A DNA stretch of 64,000 nt from Euwallacea fornicatus (Eukaryota; Arthropoda; Insecta; Coleoptera; Curculionidae). Position numbers and translations under genes: made by a program. The notes beneath the pieces are model-generated. The model made no database searches, was not told the origin of the DNA, and worked only from the letters and a program-made list of their open reading frames with translations. Of the stretch, positions 38,881 through 47,296 are shown one piece after another (position 1 is the first letter of the stretch; the number at the start of each line of letters is the position of its first letter). The stretch lies in NCBI RefSeq assembly GCF_040115645.1, contig NW_027096019.1, positions 868,001 through 932,000 on the forward strand, written 5' to 3'.

Positions 38881-41746
38881 AGAAGTGTGTTTGTGCACAT
38901 AAATTACTCGTTTTCTGGAAAACTCTCCAAGATACAATGAAGCCTTATTTGTCATGTTAAAGAGCTCGTTGAGGTGATTCTGTGGTAAAATTTTGAAGCG
39001 ATTTTGAGCTCATTTGCCGAAGTTACGGAGGTTCAAAGCTTGAAAAGTCACGAACGAAGTGTGTTTGTGCACATAAATTACTCGTTTTCTGGAAAACTCA
39101 CCAAGATACAATGAAGCCTCATTTGTCATGTTAAAGAGCTCGTCGAGGTGATTCTGTGGTAAAATTTTGAAGGTAGTTGGAGCTCATTTGCCGAAGTGAC
39201 GTAGGTTCAAAACTTGAAAAGTCACGAAAGATGTGTGTTTGAGCACATAAATTACTCGTTTTCTAGAAAACTCACCAAGATACAATGAAGCCTTATTTGT
39301 CATGTTAAAGAGCTCGTCGAGGTGATTCTGTGGTAAAATTTTGAAGCGATTTGGAGCTCATTTGCCGAAGTTACGGAGGTTCAAAGCTTGAAAAGTCACG
39401 AACGAAGTGTGTTTGTGCACATAAATCACTCGTTTTCTAGAAAACTCACCAAGATACAATGAAGCCTCATTTGTCATGTTAAAGAGCTCGTCGAGGTGAT
39501 TCTGTGGTCAAATTTTGAAGGTAGTTGGAGCTCCTTTGCCGAAGTTACGGAGGTTCAAAACTTGAAAAGTCACGAAAGAAGTATGTTTGTGCACATAAAT
39601 TACTCGTTTTCTAGAAAACTCACCAAGATACAATGAAGCCTTATGAGTCATGATGAAGAGCTCAACGAGGTGATTCTATGATCAATTTTTTAAGCAATTT
39701 GAAGCACATTTGCCGAAGTTACGGAGGTCCAAAACTTGAAAAGTCACGAAAGATGTGTGTTTGAGCACATAAATTACTCGTTTTCTAGAAAACTCTCCAA
39801 GATACAATGAAGCCTTATTTGTCATGTTAAAGAGCTCGTCGAGGTGATTCTGTGGTAAAATTTTGAAGCGATTTGGAGCTCATTTGCCGAAGTTACGGAG
39901 GTTCAAAGCTTGAAAAGTCACGAAAGAAGTGTGTTTGTGCACATAAATTACTCGTTTTCTGGAAAACTCTCCAAGATACAATGAAGCCTTATTTGTCATG
40001 TTAAAGAGCTCGTTGAGGTGATTCTGTGGTAAAATTTTGAAGCGATTTTGAGCTCATTTGCCGAAGTTACGGAGGTTCAAAGCTTGAAAAGTCACGAACG
40101 AAGTGTGTTTGTGCACATAAATTACTCGTTTTCTGGAAAACTCACCAAGATACAATGAAGCCTCATTTGTCATGTTAAAGAGCTCGTCGAGGTGATTCTG
40201 TGGTAAAATTTTGAAGGTAGTTGGAGCTCATTTGCCGAAGTGACGTAGGTTCAAAACTTGAAAAGTCACGAAAGATGTGTGTTTGAGCACATAAATTACT
40301 CGTTTTCTAGAAAACTCACCAAGATACAATGAAGCCTTATGAGTCATGATGAAGAGCTCAACGAGGTGATTCTATGATCAATTTTTTAAGCAATTTGAAG
40401 CACATTTGCCGAAGTTACGGAGGTCCAAAACTTGAAAAGTCACGAAAGATGTGTGTTTGAGCACATAAATTACTCGTTTTCTAGAAAACTCTCCAAGATA
40501 CAATGAAGCCTTATTTGTCATGTTAAAGAGCTCGTCGAGGTGATTCTGTGGTAAAATTTTGAAGCGATTTGGAGCTCATTTGCCGAAGTTACGGAGGTTC
40601 AAAGCTTGAAAAGTCACGAAAGAAGTGTGTTTGTGCACATAAATTACTCGTTTTCTGGAAAACTCTCCAAGATACAATGAAGCCTTATTTGTCATGTTAA
40701 AGAGCTCGTTGAGGTGATTCTGTGGTAAAATTTTGAAGCGATTTTGAGCTCATTTGCCGAAGTTACGGAGGTTCAAAGCTTGAAAAGTCACGAACGAAGT
40801 GTGTTTGTGCACATAAATTACTCGTTTTCTGGAAAACTCACCAAGATACAATGAAGCCTCATTTGTCATGTTAAAGAGCTCGTCGAGGTGATTCTGTGGT
40901 AAAATTTTGAAGGTAGTTGGAGCTCATTTGCCGAAGTGACGTAGGTTCAAAACTTGAAAAGTCACGAAAGATGTGTGTTTGAGCACATAAATTACTCGTT
41001 TTCTAGAAAACTCACCAAGATACAATGAAGCCTTATTTGTCATGTTAAAGAGCTCGTCGAGGTGATTCTGTGGTAAAATTTTGAAGCGATTTGGAGCTCA
41101 TTTGCCGAAGTTACGGAGGTTCAAAGCTTGAAAAGTCACGAACGAAGTGTGTTTGTGCACATAAATCACTCGTTTTCTAGAAAACTCACCAAGATACAAT
41201 GAAGCCTCATTTGTCATGTTAAAGAGCTCGTCGAGGTGATTCTGTGGTAAAATTTTGAAGGTAGTTGGAGCTCATTTGCCGAAGTTACGTAGGTTCAAAA
41301 CTTGAAAAGTCACGAAAGATGTGTGTTTGTGCACATAAATTACTCGTTTTCTAGAAAACTCACAAACTTACAATGAATCCTTATAAGTCATGTTAAAGAG
41401 ATCGTCGAGGTGATTCTGAAGTCAAATTTTGACGGTGTTTGGAGCCCATCTGCCGAAGTTCCTGAGGTTCAAAGCTTGAAAAGTCACGAAAGATGTGTGT
41501 TTGTGCACATAAATCACTCGTTTTCTAGAAAACTCACCAAGATACAATGAAGCCTTATTTGTCATGTTAAAGAGCTCGTCGAGGTGATTCTGTGGTCAAA
41601 TTTTGAAGGTAGTTGGAGCTCATTTGCCGAAGTTACGTAGGTTCAAAACTTGAAAAGTCACGAAAGATGTGTGTTTGAGCACATAAATTACTCTTTTTCT
41701 GGAAAACTCACCAAGATACAATGAAGCCTTATTTGTCATGTTAAAG
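38880..41746 (+). repeat. Satellite segment with 6- and 4-monomer repeats up to the LTR element
   Basis: The rare word ccgaagtgacg occurs at 39191, 40235 and 40931, spaced 1044 and 696 bp (6 and 4 monomers). The ttaagcaatttg subtype recurs with the same spacings. One divergent tccttataagtc monomer lies at about 41371-41480. The last monomer is cut at the AGCT target site of the LTR element. Confidence 0.8.
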
Positions 41747-41750
41747 AGCT
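41747..41750 (+). repeat. Left target-site duplication (AGCT) of the LTR element
   Basis: AGCT of the satellite word aaagagctcgtc is present on both sides of the element (here and 48988-48991). Joining the flanks across one copy restores the normal monomer. A 4-bp duplication is usual for gypsy-type integrases. Confidence 0.9.
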
Positions 41751-41810
41751 AGAAATATCCCACAACCAAAGGAACTGATGACTAATAATGCTGAGTGTGC
41801 ATTCACGTTC

Positions 41811-41818
41811 TATAAAAG
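41811..41818 (+). promoter_or_regulatory. TATA box of the 5' LTR
   Basis: TATAAAAG, 60 bases into the LTR, matches the eukaryotic TATA consensus. The same motif is at 48839-48846 in the 3' LTR. Expected transcription start is near 41840. Confidence 0.75.
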
Positions 41819-41913
41819 TGGTTGCACACAGAGAAACCTTAACATTAGTTACGTGTCAAAGCTTTTAGACATAATCGCTGTTCGTACTATTGATTCACTA
41901 GTTTTAAGCCCTA

Positions 41914-41919
41914 AATAAA
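41914..41919 (+). terminator. Polyadenylation signal in the 5' LTR
   Basis: AATAAA followed by a T-rich stretch, a typical cleavage and polyadenylation signal. It works as the RNA end in the 3' LTR (48942-48947), and the only LTR difference lies directly after it. Confidence 0.65.
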
Positions 41920-41958
41920 GTTTTTTTAAAAGTGATTCCACTTGATCGCTCACTTAAT

Positions 41959-41975
41959 TGGCGCAGCCGGTAGGA
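41959..41975 (+). other. Primer-binding site, tRNA-Ser type
   Basis: TGGCGCAGCCGGTAGGA overlaps the last T of the 5' LTR. Its reverse complement ends in GCCA, i.e. discriminator G plus CCA, and the preceding seven bases would pair with GCAGCCG, resembling the 5' end of an insect tRNA-Ser. Several insect errantiviruses prime from tRNA-Ser. The identity of the tRNA is inferred. Confidence 0.75.
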
Positions 41976-42215
41976 TATTGTGATTTCACCCTTTATCGGT
42001 CCCGTTGGGTGAAAGTGATTGTCAAATCTCAGCACAATAGCCAAAAACCAACTCTCCGAGTGAACTCCGAGAATCACCTGTCTTGCGAAGCAAGAAGAAG
42101 CAGTATTTACGTGGCGCTGTACCAAGCTGCAAAAGGCAACGTCCAGATCAACGATACGACTTCAGAACTTCAGCCGCACCTCTATAGGACTCCTTTGCGT
42201 GTGTACCTCTGCAGT

Positions 42216-42247
42216 ATGGGCTTTATGGACTCATCCTTGACTTTGCT
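42216..42247 (+). CDS. env: Putative env exon 1 (leader AUG); also an 11-codon upstream ORF on unspliced RNA
   Basis: ATG at 42216, with a second in-frame ATG at 42225, opens a short frame. On unspliced RNA it ends at TAA 42249-42251, giving an 11-residue upstream ORF that closes 21 bases before the gag ATG. If the donor at 42248 is joined to the acceptor ending at 47242, the split codon stays in phase with the long env frame. The encoded start then runs into a Leu/Thr-rich hydrophobic stretch continued from the second exon, which has the character of a signal peptide. Splicing is inferred from consensus sites and frame agreement, not seen directly. Confidence 0.6.
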
Positions 42248-42253
42248 GTAAGT
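42248..42253 (+). promoter_or_regulatory. Putative splice donor for env mRNA
   Basis: GTAAGT, a perfect intron-side donor consensus, lies just upstream of gag. Errantivirus env messages are known to be made by splicing from the leader to a site near the end of pol. The predicted intron is 42248-47242 (4995 bp) and removes gag and nearly all of pol. Confidence 0.65.
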
Positions 42254-42272
42254 AATTGCTGATAACTGTTTC

Positions 42273-43610
42273 ATGTCACAAGTATCGAACAAGTTAAAGA
42301 AAATACTGATTAAAAACAGGGCTTCTTTAGGATTAGTAATAGAGAAAGAAACCAAAAGCTCTTTAAGCTCAGATAGCGAAGAATTTAGTTCTCATTGTGT
42401 AACTCCCGAAGTAGGAGATCTTTCAAATTTATTTAATAGGCTTAGTATTCGAACTTTAGAGAAAACTAAAGAGAAAACTAATATGGATAGCATTAGATTC
42501 CATACTTCTTTATTGCCCACATTTTCAGGCAACCAAGATCATTTAGAGAGTTTCATACTTTCCATTGATGAATTCCATCAAGCGTATCATAATCATTCAG
42601 AAGAACAAAACTGGTTAGTCACAGCCGCGATAAAATCGAAATTAGTTGATGATGCTAGAAATTTCTATCTTTCTAGGCCCGATTTAAATGATTGGCTTGC
42701 TATACGTACCGCATTACGACAAAAATTTGGCGACCCAATAACATATCTAGTTTTGATGCAACAAATGCAATACCAAAAAATAAATAAAAATGAGACAATT
42801 TTACAATTCGTGGACAGATTGAAAACTTTCGTACAGAGAATTATCGCAAAAATTCAATGTGAGGTGATGGATCAAACCTCAAAACTAACTCTGATTGCTC
42901 AAGTAGAAAGTACATCTGTATTAATATTAACAGCTAACTCCCCACAGACATTAAAAACCATGCTTATGATCCAGCGACCCAGTACACTTGATATGGCTCT
43001 TCAACATGTTGTTAACTATGATATGGTAGAGTCCCAGGTCAATTTTACCAACCAACATTTCGCTTCACGCAGCCTTACCAACAACCATGTTATCCCACAA
43101 AACTTTTCTATGCAAACAAATAGATTCCAGAACAAAAACCCATCAAATACTTTTCGAAATCTAACTAACAACTGTCAACACCCTTCGCAAAATTCAAGAA
43201 TTGTTCAACATACTCAAATGCATCCCAGACATATACCAGGCAATTTCCCTCATAATCAAGGATTCGGAAGATTTAAACCAAACCCACAAAAAGATGCCCC
43301 AATACCAATGTCCATTTCCACCGCAGGACCTTCCGTCTCGCACCAACAAAGACAACCGCCTTTCAGATATCCCACCTTTCGACCGACAGGTCCCCGTAAT
43401 TTTACATCTCAAGAATTAAGTAATATTGAAATTCAGAATCCATTGACATACGATAGTAATGAATATGATCCTTCTGAAGAAGCTACGTCGTTAGAAAATA
43501 GGAACCTCTTAGAAAATTGGAGTTTCCAAGATGAGGAAATCAGCTCCAATGTTACTGGAGACTGTGATGAAAATTTTCCACAACCTGCCTCATACCAAGA
43601 CTTGACTTAA
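42273..43610 (+). CDS. gag: Gag polyprotein (errantivirus/gypsy type)
   Basis: A 445-residue frame from ATG 42273 to TAA 43608-43610. Gag forms the particle shell that packages element RNA. The capsid-like region begins around residue 80 with LPTFSGN (81-87), a motif common in gypsy-family Gag proteins, followed by a helical stretch with KFGDP (151-155). No CCHC zinc knuckle is present, as in many errantivirus Gag proteins. Instead the region at about 265-385 is rich in Asn, Gln, Pro and Arg and probably binds RNA, and the C-terminus is acidic. The ATG chosen is the first after the splice donor. Translation may depend on leaky scanning or reinitiation past the short upstream ORF at 42216-42251. 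The end overlaps the pol frame by 40 bases. Confidence 0.88.
   Translation: MSQVSNKLKKILIKNRASLGLVIEKETKSSLSSDSEEFSSHCVTPEVGDLSNLFNRLSIRTLEKTKEKTNMDSIRFHTSLLPTFSGNQDHLESFILSIDEFHQAYHNHSEEQNWLVTAAIKSKLVDDARNFYLSRPDLNDWLAIRTALRQKFGDPITYLVLMQQMQYQKINKNETILQFVDRLKTFVQRIIAKIQCEVMDQTSKLTLIAQVESTSVLILTANSPQTLKTMLMIQRPSTLDMALQHVVNYDMVESQVNFTNQHFASRSLTNNHVIPQNFSMQTNRFQNKNPSNTFRNLTNNCQHPSQNSRIVQHTQMHPRHIPGNFPHNQGFGRFKPNPQKDAPIPMSISTAGPSVSHQQRQPPFRYPTFRPTGPRNFTSQELSNIEIQNPLTYDSNEYDPSEEATSLENRNLLENWSFQDEEISSNVTGDCDENFPQPASYQDLT
43571..43577 (+). promoter_or_regulatory. -1 ribosomal frameshift site (gag-pol)
   Basis: The heptamer A AAT TTT, in gag phase, fits the X XXY YYZ slippery rule. It sits at the first sense codon of the pol frame, just after two consecutive pol-frame TGA codons (43565-43570), and 31 bases before the gag stop. 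Slippage by -1 leads directly into pol. A downstream stimulatory structure was not worked out. Confidence 0.75.
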
Positions 43611-46600
43611 ATAATATCGCTCAAACCATAGAATTACCCTATTTCTACCTTCCCGAAAAACAAATTAATGTTCTGATAGATACAGGTGCCTCAGATTCTA
43701 TCATTAATCCCAACATCGCAGAATTATTCCCTGAAAAAACGTATATTGAACCTTTTGAAGTCACAGCATGCAAACAAACCTATCAAGAAGACAAAAACTT
43801 AAAGCTAGATCTTTTAGAAGAATTGGGTATAAATTGTCCGTTTAATTTACGAGTAGTTAATTGGCATACAGACTTTGACGCCCTTATAGGCTCCAGAGAC
43901 CTAAGTAGGCTAAACGCTCTTCTAGATTATGAAAACAAATCCCTAACGTTAAACGACGTCAAAATTCCATTCTCATTGGCTTATAACAAACCTCTTGCCA
44001 GACCAATAACAAACTCGAACAGTAACTATCTGATTGTCCCGGTAAATAAAAAAGAAGGCGCTGCCATTTTACCTTCGTTTATAATAAATAACCATGTTAT
44101 ACCGGACTCCCTCGTTAAAATAAATAATGGACTTTGCAAAATCCCTAATCCCCTGCCAAAGATGCAAATAAATTTTCATCAAAGAAAAAGAGTTGTACCC
44201 GAAGATCAATTTAGGATAATTAATCCACCATCAAATTCACAAAAATTGAATGTTGAATCCCAATTACGATTAGATCATTTGACTCCATTAGAAAAATCCA
44301 AAATTACACCTCTTTGTCAAGAATTTAAAGATATAATGTATCGCGACGACTCTGATTTAACCTTTACTAGCCAAACTAAACATCATATTAGAACAAAAGA
44401 TGATAGACCTGTCTATGTCAAATCATTTAGACATCCCTTTAAAATGAATCAAGAAATTCAGCTTCAAATTCAAAAACTTCTCGATAACAAAATCATTCGT
44501 CCTTCTATATCGCCATACTCTGCCCCTGTATGGATCGTTCCGAAAAAACTCGATGCCTCTTTAAAACCAAAATTTCGTATGGTCGTAGATTATAGAAGAT
44601 TAAATGACATCACGATAGAGGAAAAATACCCTTTACCAAGAATCGAGGAAATTTTAGACAACCTTGGTAGATGCATTTATTTCACGACTTTGGACTTAGC
44701 TCAAGGATTCCACCAAATAGAAATGGATCCATCCTCTATTGAAAAAACGGCCTTTACCGTCGAAAATGGCCATTATGAATACTTACGAATGCCGTTTGGT
44801 TTAAAAAACGCGCCGGCTACTTTTCAGAGGATGATGGACGAAATTCTCCGTGAATTTTTATATAAATTCTGTTTTGTCTACATGGATGATGTAGTAATAT
44901 TTTCAAAATCTCTCTCAGAACATATTGATCATATTAGAATAATATTCAAAAAATTCAGAGAAATAAACCTTAAAATTCAACTCGACAAATCAGAGTTCTT
45001 ATGTAAAGAAGTGTCATTTCTTGGACATATTATAACACCCGATGGTATTAAACCTAATCCTTCAAAAATAGAAGCTATTCAAAGATACCCCACACCGCGA
45101 ACACAAAAAGAAATCAAAGCATTTTTAGGCCTAATAGGTTACTACCGAAGATTTATTAAGAATTTTTCAAAAATTACATTCCCTCTTACCAAATGTCTTA
45201 GAAAAGGAGGTGAAACTTCCATAGGAAATCAGGAGTTCAGAGAAGCATTTCAAAAGTGCAAAGAACTCATTACTAACTCTCCAATTTTACAATACCCAGA
45301 TTTTAACAAACCTTTTAAGTTAACGACTGATGCCTCAAACATAGCAATCGGTAGCGTATTATCACAAAATGACCACCCTATAGCTTTTTATTCTCGCACC
45401 CTAAATTCAGCTGAGAAAAACTACTCCACCATAGAAAAAGAATTGCTTTCTATAGTAGATTCCGCTAAACATTTTCGATGCTATTTATATGGTATAAAAT
45501 TTGTAGTTGAAACTGACCATAATCCTCTCGTGTGGCTCTCAAAAATAAAAGAACCCAATTCTAGGCTAATCCGTTGGAAATTAAAACTTGAAGAGTACAA
45601 TTTTGAAATTAAATATAAAAAAGGAAAGGAAAATGTAGTTGCCGACGCCTTATCCCGTATAGAAATTAACATCAATGAAACATCTGATAATACACAACAC
45701 GATTCGCAATCTAAAGTCCCCAATGTTGACGATACAGTAGCAAATCTTAACGATTTCGACCTCGCAGATTACGTGGTAAACCAAAGATACGTAGAGCAAA
45801 ACAATGACTCGTCTGTAATAACGAATGCAGCCCCATTACCGGAAAATGCAACTCATGAAATCCCAGAGGATAACATATCAAATATTACTGCTCACTCGAA
45901 TAATGACCCTGTAGGAAAAAGACTTCCAATATCAGAATTACCACTGAATTATGCCAATAATAGATTAGTAATTGACTATGGCGAGACATATAAGCACTCT
46001 TTCACTAAACCATTCAAAAAACACCATCATACAGTACGTATTAACCAGGAAAATCGACAAGAACACATACTCAAGATTCTTAAAGATATAATACGACCAG
46101 ATATTACATTCACCGTGTATATTCCCAATGACGAATTAAGGCTTGAATTCCAAAGAGTAATAACGGCTAATCTTAACGACTCTGCTAAGCTTGTGTTTTC
46201 TAACACATGCCTCACCGATGTGCTCGATATTGAGAATCAACAAGAAATTATCTCTAATTACCATCATAACAATCATAATGGTATCACTGAGACTTATAAC
46301 CATCTTAAACAAAAGTATTATTGGCCAAGATTACGCGATTCTATTACTAACTATATCAATAAGTGTGAAATATGTCTCCAAAATAAGTATGAGAGACACC
46401 CTTATCGAATCGCTTATGAAGGTCCCTTATTAGCCGAAAAACCTTTTAAAACGGTTCACATAGATATTTTTTACTTCTCAAATTGCCAGTTTTTAACAAT
46501 CATAGATTCCTTTTCAAAATACGCACAAGCCTACTACCTACAAGACCGAAACGCCATAACCATCTTAAATAAACTAAGACACTACTGTGCTCATCACAAC

Positions 46601-47296
46601 ACGCCCCAAAAGATAGTTTCAGACCAAGGTAATGAATTTCAAAATAATGTTCTAAAAGAATTTTGTCAACTGTTTAATATTGAACTTCATTACACAACCA
46701 CAGGGAACTCCTCATCAAATAGTCCCATCGAAAGATTCCATTCTACTCTCCTAGAGAAATTACGAACACTCAAGACAAAGAATTCAGAAGAAACACCCCA
46801 AAATCTTATGATAACGGCAATCCTAATTTATAATCAAAGTATACATTCGACAACTGGACATTCCCCATTCTCAATTCTCTATGGCCCTTATTTTCACGAA
46901 CCTAGTCTCAATACCGACCTCACTATTTATGAACAATATAATGAACAAAGGAAGAAAGAACTTTTACCATTTCATGAAAATGTTTACAAAACGGCCCATC
47001 AGAAACAACTTCAAAATACACAAAAACAAAATAAAAACCCTGAACAGCCTCCTAATTTTCAAGTCGGAGATACTGTTTATCAGAAAACTACCCGCCGTAA
47101 TAAAATGTTACCTAGATATATACCCGTCAAAGTCACAAATGTCCTTAAGAATAAAGTAACAAGTACATCAAAGAAAAATAAATCTTTGAATACACATGTT
47201 AGAAAAATAAAAAGACTCAGAAAGACTCTTCCTTTTCCACAGGCTCCTGACCCTGACCCTCCGGACGCAGGCTCTACAAGTGCACAAACTCCCTAA
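43571..47296 (+). CDS. pol: Pol: protease, reverse transcriptase, RNase H, integrase
   Basis: The pol frame (-1 relative to gag) is open from 43571 for 1241 codons to TAA 47294-47296. It has no suitable start codon near the protease, so it is expected as a Gag-Pol fusion. The aspartic protease active site DTGAS begins at 43679. Reverse transcriptase covers roughly 44400-45050, with VDYRRLND, LDLAQGFHQ and catalytic YMDD at 44879-44890. RNase H follows at about 45300-45660, with TTDAS (Asp codon 45329), EKELL and TDHNPL. The integrase has an HHCC zinc region at about 46258-46390, then Asp 46463, Asp 46622 and Glu 46730, a D-52-D-35-E spacing that is normal for retroviral-type integrases. No catalytic residue is missing. 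The last 54 bases overlap the env exon. Confidence 0.93.
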   Translation, partial: KFSTTCLIPRLDLNNIAQTIELPYFYLPEKQINVLIDTGASDSIINPNIAELFPEKTYIEPFEVTACKQTYQEDKNLKLDLLEELGINCPFNLRVVNWHTDFDALIGSRDLSRLNALLDYENKSLTLNDVKIPFSLAYNKPLARPITNSNSNYLIVPVNKKEGAAILPSFIINNHVIPDSLVKINNGLCKIPNPLPKMQINFHQRKRVVPEDQFRIINPPSNSQKLNVESQLRLDHLTPLEKSKITPLCQEFKDIMYRDDSDLTFTSQTKHHIRTKDDRPVYVKSFRHPFKMNQEIQLQIQKLLDNKIIRPSISPYSAPVWIVPKKLDASLKPKFRMVVDYRRLNDITIEEKYPLPRIEEILDNLGRCIYFTTLDLAQGFHQIEMDPSSIEKTAFTVENGHYEYLRMPFGLKNAPATFQRMMDEILREFLYKFCFVYMDDVVIFSKSLSEHIDHIRIIFKKFREINLKIQLDKSEFLCKEVSFLGHIITPDGIKPNPSKIEAIQRYPTPRTQKEIKAFLGLIGYYRRFIKNFSKITFPLTKCLRKGGETSIGNQEFREAFQKCKELITNSPILQYPDFNKPFKLTTDASNIAIGSVLSQNDHPIAFYSRTLNSAEKNYSTIEKELLSIVDSAKHFRCYLYGIKFVVETDHNPLVWLSKIKEPNSRLIRWKLKLEEYNFEIKYKKGKENVVADALSRIEININETSDNTQHDSQSKVPNVDDTVANLNDFDLADYVVNQRYVEQNNDSSVITNAAPLPENATHEIPEDNISNITAHSNNDPVGKRLPISELPLNYANNRLVIDYGETYKHSFTKPFKKHHHTVRINQENRQEHILKILKDIIRPDITFTVYIPNDELRLEFQRVITANLNDSAKLVFSNTCLTDVLDIENQQEIISNYHHNNHNGITETYNHLKQKYYWPRLRDSITNYINKCEICLQNKYERHPYRIAYEGPLLAEKPFKTVHIDIFYFSNCQFLTIIDSFSKYAQAYYLQDRNAITILNKLRHYCAHHNTPQKIVSDQGNEFQNNVLKEFCQLFNIELHYTTTGNSSSNSPIERFHSTLLEKLRTLKTKNSEETPQNLMITAILIYNQSIHSTTGHSPFSILYGPYFHEPSLNTDLTIYEQYNEQRKKELLPFHENVYKTAHQKQLQNTQKQNKNPEQPPNFQVGDTVYQKTTRRNKMLPRYIPVKVTNVLKNKVTSTSKKNKSLNTHVRKIKRLRKTLPFPQAPDPDPPDAGSTSAQTP
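47227..47242 (+). promoter_or_regulatory. Putative splice acceptor for env mRNA
   Basis: A pyrimidine-rich tract (cttccttttccac) ends in AG at 47241-47242. Joining it to the donor at 42248 keeps the reading frame with env. The next AG candidate (47269-47270) would shift the frame, so this one is favoured. Confidence 0.62.

Larger units (their letters stand above)
4136..41750 (+). repeat. 174-bp satellite array, central segment (about 216 monomers)
   Basis: All monomers run in the same direction. The acataaat landmark falls at 4271, 20279, 33851 and 41681, which are exact multiples of 174 apart (215 monomers from first to last), so there is no net insertion or deletion in 37.4 kb. Main subtypes by the word after the caatgaa landmark: gccttcttagtcgtgtc; gccttatttgtcatgtt; gcctcatttgtc or gcctgatttgtc; tccttataagtc with a diverged second half; gccttctgagtcatgatgaag with tttttgacggaatttg; and gccttatgagtcatgatgaag with ttttttaagcaatttg. 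Second-half variants include gaaggtagttgg versus gaagcgatttgg. Most monomers carry a 14-bp palindrome, SacI-type GAGCTC sites and a HindIII-type AAGCTT site. There are no gene-like frames other than those produced by the repeat itself. Confidence 0.97.
41751..41959 (+). repeat. 5' LTR (209 bp)
   Basis: Matches 48779-48987 base for base except 41920 (g here, t in the 3' LTR). It starts agaaatatcc and ends cacttaatt. It contains TATAAAAG at 41811-41818 and AATAAA at 41914-41919, so transcription should begin about 25-30 bp after the TATA box and the R region should end shortly after the AATAAA. There is no ATG downstream of the expected start site within the LTR. Confidence 0.96.
41976..42272 (+). 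other. Leader between primer site and gag
   Basis: Untranslated leader of 297 bases, expected to carry packaging signals. The first ATG downstream of the expected transcription start is at 42216, not the gag ATG at 42273. The leader also contains a consensus splice donor at 42248. A frame is open from 41958 to 42251 but has no ATG before 42216, so a longer protein is unlikely. Confidence 0.7.

Noticed and set aside
41958..42251. 97-codon open frame across the LTR-leader boundary as a separate gene
   Set aside because: It begins with a TTG in the LTR end and has no ATG until 42216. Only the last 11 codons could be translated, and these are described as the upstream ORF / env exon.
45481..46433. 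Short open frames on both strands inside pol
   Set aside because: They overlap the well-supported RNase H and integrase coding frame and show no domain features.
43823..47296. Pol starting at 43823
   Set aside because: The codon is TTG and lies after the protease active site, which is in the same frame upstream. The open frame begins at 43571 at the slippery site.
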